This document shows, one piece after another, positions 19,015-27,743 of a DNA stretch of 64,000 nucleotides. The notes under the pieces are model-generated. The model had not been told where the DNA came from and searched no databases. It saw only the letters and a list, made by a program, of their open reading frames with translations. The first letter of the stretch is position 1; each line of letters opens with the position of its first letter. Source of the DNA: CF-46 sp963760735 (GTDB lineage: Bacteria; Chloroflexota; Limnocylindria; Limnocylindrales; CSP1-4); NCBI GenBank assembly GCA_963760735.1, contig CAVXEB010000004.1:372001-436000 (forward strand), written 5' to 3'. Position numbers and translations under genes: made by a program.

Positions 19015-20439
19015 ATGGACCGCCGCCCCATCTCCGAGCGAGAATCCGACGCGATGACCGCCCGGTTCACGCCTCGCCTCGCTTCGCTCGGCCTGCCCGC
19101 GTTCGACGAGCCAGCCGCGCAACCGGAGCTGCCGGCTGGCCGGTACGCCGAGCGGGTCGAGACGCTCCGTGCCCGAATGGCCCGCCGCGGCTACGACCGC
19201 CTCGTCGTCTACGCCGACCGCGAGCACAGCGCATCGATCTCGTTCCTGACCGGCTTCGACCCGCGGTTCGAGGAGGCGCTCCTCGTCGTCGGCCCGGACG
19301 GCGACCCGGCGATCCTCGTCGGCAACGAATGCTGGGGCACGGCGGGAGCCGCTCCGCTCGCGATGCGGCGGCACCTCCTCCAGGATCTCAGCCTGCCGGG
19401 CCAGCCGCGCGACCGGTCGCGGGCGCTCGGGGAGATCCTCGCCGACGAAGGGATCGGGCGCAGTGTCCGGGTCGGCGTCGTCGGTTGGAAGACCTTCGCC
19501 GACCGGGCGACCCTCGAGGTCCCGGCCTACCTCGTCGACACGCTTCGGGCGCTGGCCGGGCCGGACGGGCTGGTCGAGAACGCGGGCGATCTCCTGATCG
19601 ACCCGGCGGACGGGCTCCGGGTGATCAACGACGTCGACCAGCTCGCCGCGTTCGAATGGGCGGCGACTCGAACGTCCGGCGGCATCGGACGGCTGCTCGG
19701 CGGCCTCCGGCCGGGGATGACCGAGCACGAGGCCGTGGCCCTCCTCGGCTGGGACGGGACGCCGCTGTCGTGCCACCTGATGCTGACGGCCGGACCGCGG
19801 GCGACGCTGGGCCTGTTGAGCCCCGGCGACCGACCCATCGAGCGCGGTGACCGGTTCACGGTCGCCTTCGGGATCTGGGGCGCGCTCAACTGTCGGGCCG
19901 GGTTCGTCGTCGAGGACGCCGGCGAGCTGCCCGAGCCGATCCGTGACTACGTCGACCGCCTGGTCGGTCCGTACTTCGCCGCCGTGGCGGAGTGGTACGC
20001 CGCCCTCCGCGTCGGGGTCGCCGGCGGCGAGCTCCACGGGATCATCGACCGGCAACTCGGCGACCCCTTCTTCGGGATCTTCCTGAACCCCGGCCACCAG
20101 ATCCACCTCGACGAGTGGGTCAACTCGCCGATCTTCCGGGGGTCGACGATCCCGCTTGCATCGGGGATGGCGTTCCAGGTCGACATCATCCCGGCGACCG
20201 GGACCGACTACTTCACGACGAACATCGAGGACGGCATCGCGCTCGCCGACGCAGGCCTGCGCGAGGCCTTCGCCGGCGCGTATCCCGGCGCATGGTCCCG
20301 GATCGAGGCGCGCCGGGCGTTCATGGCGTCGTCGCTCGGGATCGACCTGCATCCGGACGTTCTGCCGTTCTCGAACCTGCCCGCCTACCTGCCGCCGTTC
20401 CTCCTGCGCCCCGACCGGGCGATGACGGTGGCCTCGTGA
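19015..20439 (+). CDS. M24 (creatinase/aminopeptidase P fold) protein lacking metal ligands
   Basis: A 474-residue protein with the two-domain Xaa-Pro peptidase/creatinase architecture: an N-terminal creatinase-like domain (RGYDRLVVYADREHSASISF) and a C-terminal pita-bread domain. The two metal-binding Asp residues of M24 peptidases fall in VAFGIWGALNCRAGF (about 282-298), where both are replaced by Ala. The third position keeps His (NPGHQIHLDEW, about 360), the fourth Glu is Asp (QVDIIP), and the fifth Glu stays (NIEDGIAL). Creatinase also lacks metal, so this may be a hydrolase of that sort or a non-catalytic homologue. It is coupled to the epimerase gene by GTGA. ATG 19054 is an alternative start. 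Confidence 0.8.
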   Translation: MDRRPISERESDAMTARFTPRLASLGLPAFDEPAAQPELPAGRYAERVETLRARMARRGYDRLVVYADREHSASISFLTGFDPRFEEALLVVGPDGDPAILVGNECWGTAGAAPLAMRRHLLQDLSLPGQPRDRSRALGEILADEGIGRSVRVGVVGWKTFADRATLEVPAYLVDTLRALAGPDGLVENAGDLLIDPADGLRVINDVDQLAAFEWAATRTSGGIGRLLGGLRPGMTEHEAVALLGWDGTPLSCHLMLTAGPRATLGLLSPGDRPIERGDRFTVAFGIWGALNCRAGFVVEDAGELPEPIRDYVDRLVGPYFAAVAEWYAALRVGVAGGELHGIIDRQLGDPFFGIFLNPGHQIHLDEWVNSPIFRGSTIPLASGMAFQVDIIPATGTDYFTTNIEDGIALADAGLREAFAGAYPGAWSRIEARRAFMASSLGIDLHPDVLPFSNLPAYLPPFLLRPDRAMTVAS

Positions 20440-21323
20440 GCGGCGCCGGGACGGGCACCGTCGGACCGCTCGTCCGCCTCGGCAGCGACCGCATCCAGCT
20501 GGAGATCCTGCCGGACGTGGGCGCCAGGATCCACCGGCTCCGGGTCGACGGCCACGACCTGATCCGGACGCCGGCGGACCTCGAGCGCCACCTCGACGAC
20601 CCGTGGTTCTGGGGCAGCTACCCGATGGCGCCGTGGTGCAACCGGATCGCACCCGGCCGGACCGCGGTCGCCGGTCGGGTGCTGGACCTCGCCCCGAACT
20701 TCCCCGACGGGACGGCGATCCACGGCCAGGTGGCCCGAGCGGCCTGGCGGCAGGTCGACGACGGCATGTTCCGGATCCGCGCCGGCGGCGACGGCTGGCC
20801 GTGGCCGTACGAGGTCGAGCAGGCCTTCGTCATCTCCTCATCGGCGCTCGGTCTCGAGCTCCGGCTCACGAACCTGGGCGACGCCCCGATGCCGGGGGGG
20901 ATCGGCTTCCATCCCTGGTTCACGAAGCCGCTGCACGTGGCGATCGGGGCGACGTCCGTCCACGCCTCGAACCTCGCCACCGACCCGCAGCCCGTCCCGA
21001 TCGCGGGAGTGCTCGACCGGCGCCGCCTCGAGCCGATGCCCGACGACCTCGACGGCACGTGGGTCGATCTCACCGAGCCACCGATCGAGCTGGAGTGGCC
21101 CGAGACGGGGCTCCACGCGGTCATCACGTTCGACGCCCCGACGCGGTTCGTCACGGCGGCGAGCCCGGCCGCGATCGACGCGGTCGCCGTCGAGGCCCAG
21201 ACGCATGCCCCGCAGGCGATCCGCCGGCTCCTCAACGGCGAGCCCGGCGCGCTCGCCCTCCTCGGCGCCGGCGACACGCTCGAGCTGCTGGTCCGGATCG
21301 AGTTCACGACGCGCCAAACGTGA
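20436..21323 (+). CDS. Aldose 1-epimerase (galactose mutarotase-like)
   Basis: A 295-residue beta-sandwich protein of the aldose epimerase superfamily, which interconverts alpha and beta anomers of free or phosphorylated sugars. The family features are the N-terminal LEILPDVGARIHRLRVDG, MAPWCNRIAPGR with the conserved Asn-Arg, AIHGQVARAAW with the first catalytic-region His, GGIGFHPWF with the second His, and VEAQTHAPQAIRRL with the probable catalytic Glu. The GTG start overlaps the M24-like stop as GTGA. It probably feeds the correct sugar anomer to the cluster's enzymes. Confidence 0.85.
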   Translation: MSGAGTGTVGPLVRLGSDRIQLEILPDVGARIHRLRVDGHDLIRTPADLERHLDDPWFWGSYPMAPWCNRIAPGRTAVAGRVLDLAPNFPDGTAIHGQVARAAWRQVDDGMFRIRAGGDGWPWPYEVEQAFVISSSALGLELRLTNLGDAPMPGGIGFHPWFTKPLHVAIGATSVHASNLATDPQPVPIAGVLDRRRLEPMPDDLDGTWVDLTEPPIELEWPETGLHAVITFDAPTRFVTAASPAAIDAVAVEAQTHAPQAIRRLLNGEPGALALLGAGDTLELLVRIEFTTRQT

Positions 21324-21358
21324 CAGGGCCTGTCCGGGATGGCCCGGATCATCCCGGC

Positions 21359-21817
21359 ATGGATCGAACCACGCTCCGGGACCTGATCGTCGCCGGCCGC
21401 GGCCGGTTCGACGCCGCGTTGGCCGGCCTCCCGGACGACGCGATGCTCGAGCGGATCGACAAGGAGTGGACGCGCAAGGACGTCGTCGCCCACATCGAGG
21501 CGTGGGAGCGCCGCGTGGTCCGCCTGTTCGAGAGCCTCCGATCGGGGACGCCTCATGACGCCGACGAGGAGACAGACGGGCTCAACGCACGGCTCTACGC
21601 CCGCGACCGCGATCGGTCGCTCGACGACGTCCGGGCAGGCGAGCGCGCCGCGTACGAGGCGATGCTCGGGTCACTCGACGGCGCATCGGACGAGGAGCTG
21701 TTCGATGGGCGGCACTTCGCCTGGACCGACGGTGATCCATTCGCGGAGTGGTTCCGGGCGAACGGCGACGAGCACTACGACGAGCACCTCGAGCAGCTGA
21801 CGCGCGCCGCCCGATAG
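21359..21817 (+). CDS. DinB/ClbS-like helical-bundle protein
   Basis: A 152-residue soluble protein that looks like a four-helix bundle of the DinB/YfiT or ClbS/DfsB superfamily. It has a first helix LRDLIVAGRGRFDAALAGL, the motif WTRKDVVAHIEAWERRVVRL with an HIEAWE metal-ligand-type His, and a C-terminal DEHYDEHLEQL with further histidines. Members bind a divalent metal or mycothiol/bacillithiol-type thiols; the role here is unknown. No Shine-Dalgarno site precedes ATG 21359. It is followed 3 bases later by the convergent hydroxy-acid dehydrogenase stop. Confidence 0.7.
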   Translation: MDRTTLRDLIVAGRGRFDAALAGLPDDAMLERIDKEWTRKDVVAHIEAWERRVVRLFESLRSGTPHDADEETDGLNARLYARDRDRSLDDVRAGERAAYEAMLGSLDGASDEELFDGRHFAWTDGDPFAEWFRANGDEHYDEHLEQLTRAAR

Positions 21818-21820
21818 GGA

Positions 21821-22921
21821 TCAGCCCGCGACGCGGTCTCGGGTCAGGTCGCCGACCGAGGGCGCCCCGAGCAGGGTCATCGCGAGGATCGTCTCGCGGC
21901 GCAGGATGTCCGCCGCCCGGACGATGCCGGGCTCGCCTGCTGCGGCGAGGGCCCACAGGAACGGCCGCCCGACGAGGACGCCCCGCGCGCCGAGCGCGAG
22001 CGCCGTCACGACGTCCAGCCCTCGCCGGATCCCGCCGTCGACCCAGACCTCGAACGCGCCGCCGACGGCGGTGACGACCTCCTCGAGCGCGTCCGCGGTC
22101 GGCACGGTCCGGTCGAGCTGGCGCGCGCCATGGTTCGAGACGACGATCCCCTCGACGCCATGGCTGATCGCGAGCCGGGCGTCCTCGGCGGTCAGGATCC
22201 CCTTGAGGATGATCGGCAGGCCGGTCCAGCCGCGGATCGTCGCGATGTCCTCCCAGACCAGCCCGCGGTCGAACGCGTCCGAGACGATGTCGAAGCCGCC
22301 GTCGGGCGATCCGTCGTGGCTCGCGTGGTCCGGCCCGTCGTCCGGGAAGTTTCCGTGGCGGACCGCGAGATCGAAGCCGTTGCGGAGATCGCGCTCGCGG
22401 TAGCCCAGGACCGGCAGGTCGACCGTGACGAGGATCGCCCCGTAGCCCGCGGCCTCGGCGCGCTCGACGAGGCTCCGCGTCCGGCCGGGATCGGCCTGGG
22501 CATAGAGCTGGAACCAGCGGATGCCATCCGGTGCGGCGGCCGCGACCTCCTCGATGGAACAGGTCGACATCGTCGAGAGCGTGAACGGGACGCCGGCGGC
22601 CGCGGCCGCCCGGGCCGTGGCGGCCTCCGCGTCGGGATGGGCCAGGCCGTGGGCCGCCATCGGCGCGATCCCGATCGGGAGGGGAACCGTCGCGCCGGCC
22701 ATCGTCGTCGCCGGGTCGACGCGGCTGACGTCGACGAGGACGCGCGGCCGGAGCCGGCGCCGGCGCCAGGCGGCCTCGGCCTCGTCGAGCGACTGCTCGT
22801 CCCAGGCGCCGCCGGCGACGTAGTCGAAGGCGCCCGGCTCCATGGCGGCGCGTGCCGGCGGTTCGAAGTCCGCGAGGCGGACGATCCGCTCGAGATCGAT
22901 CGCCGGATCCGTGGCGGTCAT
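21821..22921 (-). CDS. FMN-dependent alpha-hydroxy-acid dehydrogenase/oxidase
   Basis: A 366-residue TIM-barrel flavoprotein that oxidises an L-2-hydroxy acid such as lactate or glycolate. It contains FDYVAGGAWDEQSLDE near the N-terminus, IGIAPMAAHGLAHPDAE, WFQLYAQADPGRT, ILVTVDLPVLGYRERDLRNGF, LPIILKGILTAEDA with the FMN Lys, and the family signature SNHGARQLDRTVPT with the catalytic His. VDGGIRRGLDVVTALALGA forms the phosphate-binding end. The length is typical. Whether electrons go to oxygen (oxidase) or to the respiratory chain cannot be told. It lies 10 bases after the helicase stop on the same strand. Confidence 0.9.
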   Translation of the reverse strand: MTATDPAIDLERIVRLADFEPPARAAMEPGAFDYVAGGAWDEQSLDEAEAAWRRRRLRPRVLVDVSRVDPATTMAGATVPLPIGIAPMAAHGLAHPDAEAATARAAAAAGVPFTLSTMSTCSIEEVAAAAPDGIRWFQLYAQADPGRTRSLVERAEAAGYGAILVTVDLPVLGYRERDLRNGFDLAVRHGNFPDDGPDHASHDGSPDGGFDIVSDAFDRGLVWEDIATIRGWTGLPIILKGILTAEDARLAISHGVEGIVVSNHGARQLDRTVPTADALEEVVTAVGGAFEVWVDGGIRRGLDVVTALALGARGVLVGRPFLWALAAAGEPGIVRAADILRRETILAMTLLGAPSVGDLTRDRVAG

Positions 22922-22931
22922 CGCCGCGAGC

Positions 22932-25622
22932 CTAGCCGACGAGGTCGAGGTTGGCGAGGCTCGCGAGCATCGTCTTGCGGCCGACCGCCGGATCCTTGAA
23001 GGCGACCGTGATCTCCTCGTCGCTCCGGGTCAGCTTGCTGGTGACGACGATCCCGTCGCCCCACCGCGCGTGCCGCACCTTGTCGCCATCGCGGTACTGG
23101 CGCTCGCCGGGGATCAGCGGCCGCGGTGGGCGGGCCACCCCGCGATCGGCCGACGGGGAGGCCGCGCCCGGTCGCCCGAGCGAGCCCGACCGTGCCCCTG
23201 CCTCGAACGCTTCCCGCTTCGCCACGAGGTCCCGTGACGGCCGGAACGTCTCGCCGGGCGCGGGGCCGCCCGGCCGGCCGATCGCCTCCCGGTACGCCGG
23301 CTGGGCCGAGGGCCGACCCGCACCGCCGAGCGGCCGACCGAACCGCGTCGTCCCACGGGCTCCGAACGCGAGGTCCAGGTCGACGTCCAGGCCGGCCCCG
23401 CCGGTCGTGAGGTCCGGCCCGATCATCAGTTCGGCCGGGATCTCGAGGAGGAACCGCGACGGGAGCGACGCCTGGCCCATCCCCCACGTCGCCCGGCGCC
23501 AGGCGTGCGAGAGGTACAGCCGCCGCATCGCCCGGGTCATCCCGACGTAGGCGAGCCGGCGCTCCTCCTCCAGCTCCTTCTCGTCGTCGAGCGCCCGGCT
23601 GTGGGGGAAGACCCCCTCCTCGAGCCCCGCGATGAACACGACCGGGAACTCCAGGCCCTTCGCCGCGTGGAGGGTGATCAGGGTCACCGCGTCGGCGTCG
23701 CCCTCGTACGTGTCCTGGTCGGCGACGAGCGCGGTCTCCTCCAGCAGCCGGTCGAGCGCGTCGATGGGCTCGAGGTCGTCGTAGCGGGTCGTGACCGAGC
23801 GCAGCTCGAGGAGGTTCGCCCAGCGCTCCTCGCCGTCCTCGGAGCCGTCCGCGAGCATCGCCCGGTAGCCCGACGCCTCGAGCGTCTCGTCGAGGAGCTC
23901 CGGGAGGTTCAGGACGCCGACGCGCGACCGCAGCCGGCGGACCAGCGCGGCGAAGTCGGCCAGCGACGACCGGGCGCGGGGCACGAGGCCGTCGACGTCG
24001 CCGCGGCCGGCGGCCTCGATCGCCTCCCACGTCGAGATCCCGCCGCGCAGCGAGGCGCTGCGGACGACCTCGATCGTCTTCTCCCCGATCGCCCGCGCCG
24101 GGACGTTGATGATCCGCTCGAAGCTGACCGTGTCGGTGTCGCTCCGCAGGACCCGGAGGTAGGCGAGGGCGTCCTTGACCTCGCGCCGGCTGTAGAACCG
24201 CGTGCCGCCGACGAGCTGGTAGCGGATCCCGTAGCGGAGGAACGATTCCTCGATCGCCCGGGACTGGGCGTTCATCCGGTACATCACCGCGATGTCGCGG
24301 GCCCGGAGCGTGCCGGCGTCCTCGTCGTCGGCGCGGCGGGTGAGGACGGAGCCGCGTCCGCCGACCAGGCCCTCGACCTGGCGGGCGATCCACTCCGCCT
24401 CCTCCTCCTCGTTGTACGCCTCGAAGCGCTGGATCTTCGCCCCGCCCGAGCGCTCGGTCCAGAGCTTCTTGTCGGTCCGCTCCGTGTTCCGGGAGACGAC
24501 GGCGTGGGCGGCGTCGAGGATCAGCTGGGTCGAGCGGTAGTTCCGCTCGAGCTTCACGACCGTCGCGTCCGGGTAATCCCGCTCGAAATCGAGGATGTTC
24601 CGGATGTCCGCCCCGCGCCAGCGGTAGATCGACTGGTCGTCGTCGCCGACGACCGCGAGGTTCCGGTGCTTCGCCGCAAGCGCCCGGACCCACAGGTACT
24701 GCGGCCGGTTCGTGTCCTGGTATTCGTCGACATGCAGGTAGCGCCAGCGATCCTGGTAGCGCTCGAGGACCGCCGGTGCCTCCTCGAACAGGCGGACGGC
24801 CTGGAGGAGCAGGTCGTCGAAGTCGAGGGCCCCGACCTTGCGGAGGCGCTCCTCGTAACGGACGGCGAGCTTCGCGATCGTCCGCTCGTGGAGGTTCACG
24901 GCGTTCTCGCGGAGGAAGGCGGCGTCGAGCATCTCGTTCTTCGCCCGGCTGATCGCGCCGAGGACCGCGCTCGGGCGGAACTCGCCGGTCAGGGGCAGGT
25001 CCTCCTCTCGGAGAAGGAGCTTCATCAGGCTCTGCTGGTCTTCGGTGTCGTACACGACGAACCGTCGACTGATCCCGATCGCCTCGCCGTCGCGGCGGAG
25101 GACGCGAGCACACAGCGAGTGGAACGTCCCGGCCTGGACGTCCCGGCCCGGCTCGCCCACGAGGCTGATGATCCGCTCGCGCAGCTCACCGGCCGCCCGG
25201 TTCGTGAAGGTGACGGCGAGGATCTGCCAGGGCCGGACGCCCTTCACGCCGACGAGGTACGCGACGCGATGGGCGAGGACGCGCGTCTTGCCGGAGCCGG
25301 CACCTGCGAGGATCAGCAGCGGGCCCTCGGTCGTGGTCACGGCACGAGCCTGCTCCGGGTTGAGGGCCCGGACGATCTCCTCGATCCGGCGCTTGCGGGT
25401 CGCGTCCGTGGCACGGGTCGCGGCGGCGTCGCGAGCCACCCGCTCCTCCGGCGAGAGCCGATCCCAGGGCGCCTCGATCGGACCCGGCGCGTCGACGAGC
25501 CAGGCGGGCTCCTCGGGGGCGGCTTCGGCCGCCGGTCCGGCCTCACCGACCGCGGTTCCGACCGGGTCGCGGACGTCGTCGGGCACGGGCGGGTCGGGAA
25601 TGCGACGGGACCTGGGACTCAC
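22932..25622 (-). CDS. pcrA: UvrD/PcrA-family superfamily 1 DNA helicase
   Basis: A 3'-5' DNA helicase for repair and replication restart. After a disordered Pro/Ala-rich N-terminus come LNPEQARAVTTTEGPLLILA, Walker A AGAGSGKTRVLAHRV, motif II HVDEYQDTNRPQ, motif III VVGDDDQSIYRWRGAD, motif V TLHAAKGLEFPVVFIAGLEE and motif VI YVGMTRAMRRLYLSHA. The C-terminal Tudor-like tail GDKVRHARWGDGIVV is characteristic of PcrA. GTG 25622 gives about 896 residues; an upstream GTG at 25676 lies against a terminator-like hairpin. TACAAT at 25629-25634, 6 bases before GTG 25622, suggests a leaderless start. Confidence 0.92.
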   Translation of the reverse strand: MSPRSRRIPDPPVPDDVRDPVGTAVGEAGPAAEAAPEEPAWLVDAPGPIEAPWDRLSPEERVARDAAATRATDATRKRRIEEIVRALNPEQARAVTTTEGPLLILAGAGSGKTRVLAHRVAYLVGVKGVRPWQILAVTFTNRAAGELRERIISLVGEPGRDVQAGTFHSLCARVLRRDGEAIGISRRFVVYDTEDQQSLMKLLLREEDLPLTGEFRPSAVLGAISRAKNEMLDAAFLRENAVNLHERTIAKLAVRYEERLRKVGALDFDDLLLQAVRLFEEAPAVLERYQDRWRYLHVDEYQDTNRPQYLWVRALAAKHRNLAVVGDDDQSIYRWRGADIRNILDFERDYPDATVVKLERNYRSTQLILDAAHAVVSRNTERTDKKLWTERSGGAKIQRFEAYNEEEEAEWIARQVEGLVGGRGSVLTRRADDEDAGTLRARDIAVMYRMNAQSRAIEESFLRYGIRYQLVGGTRFYSRREVKDALAYLRVLRSDTDTVSFERIINVPARAIGEKTIEVVRSASLRGGISTWEAIEAAGRGDVDGLVPRARSSLADFAALVRRLRSRVGVLNLPELLDETLEASGYRAMLADGSEDGEERWANLLELRSVTTRYDDLEPIDALDRLLEETALVADQDTYEGDADAVTLITLHAAKGLEFPVVFIAGLEEGVFPHSRALDDEKELEEERRLAYVGMTRAMRRLYLSHAWRRATWGMGQASLPSRFLLEIPAELMIGPDLTTGGAGLDVDLDLAFGARGTTRFGRPLGGAGRPSAQPAYREAIGRPGGPAPGETFRPSRDLVAKREAFEAGARSGSLGRPGAASPSADRGVARPPRPLIPGERQYRDGDKVRHARWGDGIVVTSKLTRSDEEITVAFKDPAVGRKTMLASLANLDLVG

Positions 25623-25678
25623 CGGGTCATTGTAGGTCGGGGCCCTTCCGCGGGACCCATCACCGTCGGGAATCACGA

Positions 25679-25701
25679 GGCCCGGATCGGCGATCCGGGC
25701 C
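25679..25701 (-). terminator. Hairpin after the lipoprotein gene
   Basis: A perfect 10-bp stem (25679-25688 with 25692-25701) and 3-base loop follows the lipoprotein stop at 25738 and precedes the helicase gene on the same strand. There is no U-tract, so it is a probable but not canonical terminator. Its position argues against translation of the helicase from GTG 25676. Confidence 0.5.
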
Positions 25702-25737
25702 CCGACTGGCTGGCGTCCGCGCGACGCGGACCGTGGC

Positions 25738-26514
25738 CTACTGGCTGACGACCTGGTCGGCCGGCGGAGCCTCGACGTTGACCGCGACGTCGTACTTGAG
25801 GTCGAGCGTCACGCCGAACGTGCCCATGTCGACCGACGCCACGCTGACCGCGATCTTCGCCGGGCGGTAATCGCTCTTCCGGGTCCAGACGTCGATCTTC
25901 ACGTCGCCGTTGACCGAGCTCGTCGGATCGAGGGCCTTCATGTCGGCCGCGGTGACGGTGAGCGTGACGTGGTAGCAGTCCTGGTCGCCGCACTTCTCGT
26001 CGGGCTGCTTGACCGGCGCCGGGAGCTTGGCGAGGGCATCCTGGATCTGCTTCGCGGCGGCCGCGGGGTCGGTCACGTCGCCGGCCGGGCTGGTCGACGC
26101 GTCAGGGATCTCGACCTTCGTCCACTTGTCGGCCGACGCGTTCAGGGGGATCGCGAGGGGGCCCGCGACCTTGTAGTAGGCGGTCATGTCGACGAGCAGC
26201 GCGTCCAGCTTCGTGCCCATGAGAGTGGGCGCGTCGAGCGTGACCTTGGCCTTCTTGTTCGGGACGTCCATGGCGCCCGCGAGGGTCATCGTCGAGAGGT
26301 CGATGTCGCCGAGCTGCTCGGCCTTGACGGACCCGGTGAAGGCGCCGGTGAACTCGAAGGTCTTGACGCCGCTGAGCGACGTGGCGGTCTTGGTGAGGAT
26401 GTCCTTGGGATCGGTGAGCGCCGGTGCCGCAGGCGTGGACGAGCACGCACCGAGGACGATCGCGAAGATCGCCATGAGGGCGAATACCGGGACGATGATG
26501 GAACGACGGGACAC
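25738..26514 (-). CDS. LppX/LprG-like (LolA-fold) lipoprotein
   Basis: A 258-residue exported lipoprotein. GTG 26514 is chosen because a G-run Shine-Dalgarno lies about 7 bases upstream and a good signal peptide follows directly (RRSIIVPVFALMAIFAIVLGAC), ending in a lipobox (LGAC). The mature part resembles the LppX/LprAFG half-barrel fold: alternating strands such as VKTFEFTGAFTGSVK, KAKVTLDAPTLMGTKLDALLV and KIDVWTRKSDYRPAKIAVSV. Two cysteines (CGDQDC) may form a disulfide. Relatives carry lipids or sense the envelope; the cargo here is unknown. Confidence 0.75.
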   Translation of the reverse strand: MSRRSIIVPVFALMAIFAIVLGACSSTPAAPALTDPKDILTKTATSLSGVKTFEFTGAFTGSVKAEQLGDIDLSTMTLAGAMDVPNKKAKVTLDAPTLMGTKLDALLVDMTAYYKVAGPLAIPLNASADKWTKVEIPDASTSPAGDVTDPAAAAKQIQDALAKLPAPVKQPDEKCGDQDCYHVTLTVTAADMKALDPTSSVNGDVKIDVWTRKSDYRPAKIAVSVASVDMGTFGVTLDLKYDVAVNVEAPPADQVVSQ

Positions 26515-26624
26515 AGAGACCCCCAGCTGATGGGTTGACGGGTCAAGCCTCACCTTCGGTGCGCCGCCCTGTCAAACGGCCGAACGTCCCGGTCGGGTCC
26601 CGGTCCTCGCGAGGCCGCCTCGAG

Positions 26625-27431
26625 TCAGCCGCGGCGTCGCCGACGCTGCGTGCGGACCAGGGCCACAAACGCTCCCGCGACAGTCGAGCTGACGAGGAGC
26701 GCACCGCCGAGCAGACCATCGGACCCGCTCGGTCGGTCGCGGACGTCGACGTCCGTCGGGGGAACCGTCACCGTGACGGTCGAAGCGGGGGCCGGCGTCG
26801 GCGTCGGGACCGCCGGGATCGAGACCGTGAAGCCGACCGCGTCGAGGAAGTTGCCGACCGAATCGTCGCCTGATCCCGCACTCACCGCGCGGAAGGCGAA
26901 GCGGGTGCAGGTCTGTCCGGCCGGGACGACATAGTCCGCACCGTGGCTGCCCCAGGCGCCCGTGTCGTCCGTGAGATCCGGCGAGACGAAGTTCCAGCCG
27001 GTCGCTCCGTTGACGTCGGCGACGTTCGCGTCACCGATCAGCACCTGCATGACGTCGGTGCCCTGGCGCGCCCGGTGGAGGAGGCTCCAGCTCATCGTGG
27101 CGCCGGGCGTCGTGACGACATCCTGGTACAACGTGCCGGCACTGTTCGCGTTGAGCTCCGCGAATGCGTTGCCCGCGCCGGCCGGGACCCCAAGGAAGCC
27201 CGTTCCCCAGATCTCGATCTGCCCCGCCGAGTCGGTCGTCTGCCATGGCGGCACGGAGGCGGCCGGAAACAGCGTGAAGGTGTCCGGGCTGACGGGCGGC
27301 GACTCGAAGCCGCCATTCCCGAGTGTGTCGGTCGAGCTGTCACACACGGCCGCGAGTGCCGGGGCAGCGCTACCGAGGCTCGCGAGCGCCAGGGCCGACG
27401 TTGACACGATGAGCGCGATCAGGCGTCGCAT
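26625..27431 (-). CDS. Secreted beta-sandwich protein with C-terminal membrane anchor
   Basis: A 268-residue exported protein with no family I can name. ATG 27431 follows GGGAGGGAGATGTC. The signal peptide RRLIALIVSTSALALASLGS ends near ALAAV. The mature domain opens with NGGFESPPVSPDTFTLFP and includes WQTTDSAGQIEIWG and AFAELNANSAGTLYQDV, the pattern of jelly-roll or carbohydrate-binding-like exported domains. A Thr/Pro linker (PTPTPAPAST) leads to a hydrophobic segment (LGGALLVSSTVAGAFVALV) and an Arg-rich tail (RTQRRRRRG). That C-terminus looks like a sorting tail but lacks a clear LPxTG-like motif. Confidence 0.7.
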   Translation of the reverse strand: MRRLIALIVSTSALALASLGSAAPALAAVCDSSTDTLGNGGFESPPVSPDTFTLFPAASVPPWQTTDSAGQIEIWGTGFLGVPAGAGNAFAELNANSAGTLYQDVVTTPGATMSWSLLHRARQGTDVMQVLIGDANVADVNGATGWNFVSPDLTDDTGAWGSHGADYVVPAGQTCTRFAFRAVSAGSGDDSVGNFLDAVGFTVSIPAVPTPTPAPASTVTVTVPPTDVDVRDRPSGSDGLLGGALLVSSTVAGAFVALVRTQRRRRRG

Positions 27432-27743
27432 GACATCTCCCTCCCGACGGCACGCGAATGAGGGCCGCGAACCTCGTCCATCCTGCCACGGCGACAGAAC
27501 GTTTGCGGCCGTGAACTGCACAAGAACACACCGGATCGACGCAAGCCCGCCCGTGGCCGAGAGGCGCACGACGCCGATCCACAGCGGAGAGGGGCGTCAC
27601 GTGCTGCGCGTGATCGCCTCCTGGTCCGCCTCGCGTCGCGAGTCCGATGGGTCGCCCTCGGGATCGACCCCTGCCGGCACCCTTGTGCCGTCGGTCGGTT
27701 TGAGCGACACCGTTGGATGCGCAAGGGGGTAGAGAGGCGCCGG
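27432..27743. other. Intergenic region between divergent surface-protein genes
   Basis: The 312 bases between the two divergent secreted-protein genes contain no coding region with a convincing start, no RNA gene and no strong promoter consensus that I can identify. The only supported sites are the two ribosome binding sites at its edges (GGGAGGGAG for the left gene, GAGAGG for the right one). Confidence 0.5.

Noticed and set aside
22932..25676. Helicase start at GTG 25676
   Set aside because: It has no Shine-Dalgarno site, and a hairpin ends 2 bases upstream; GTG 25622 with a -10-like hexamer fits better.
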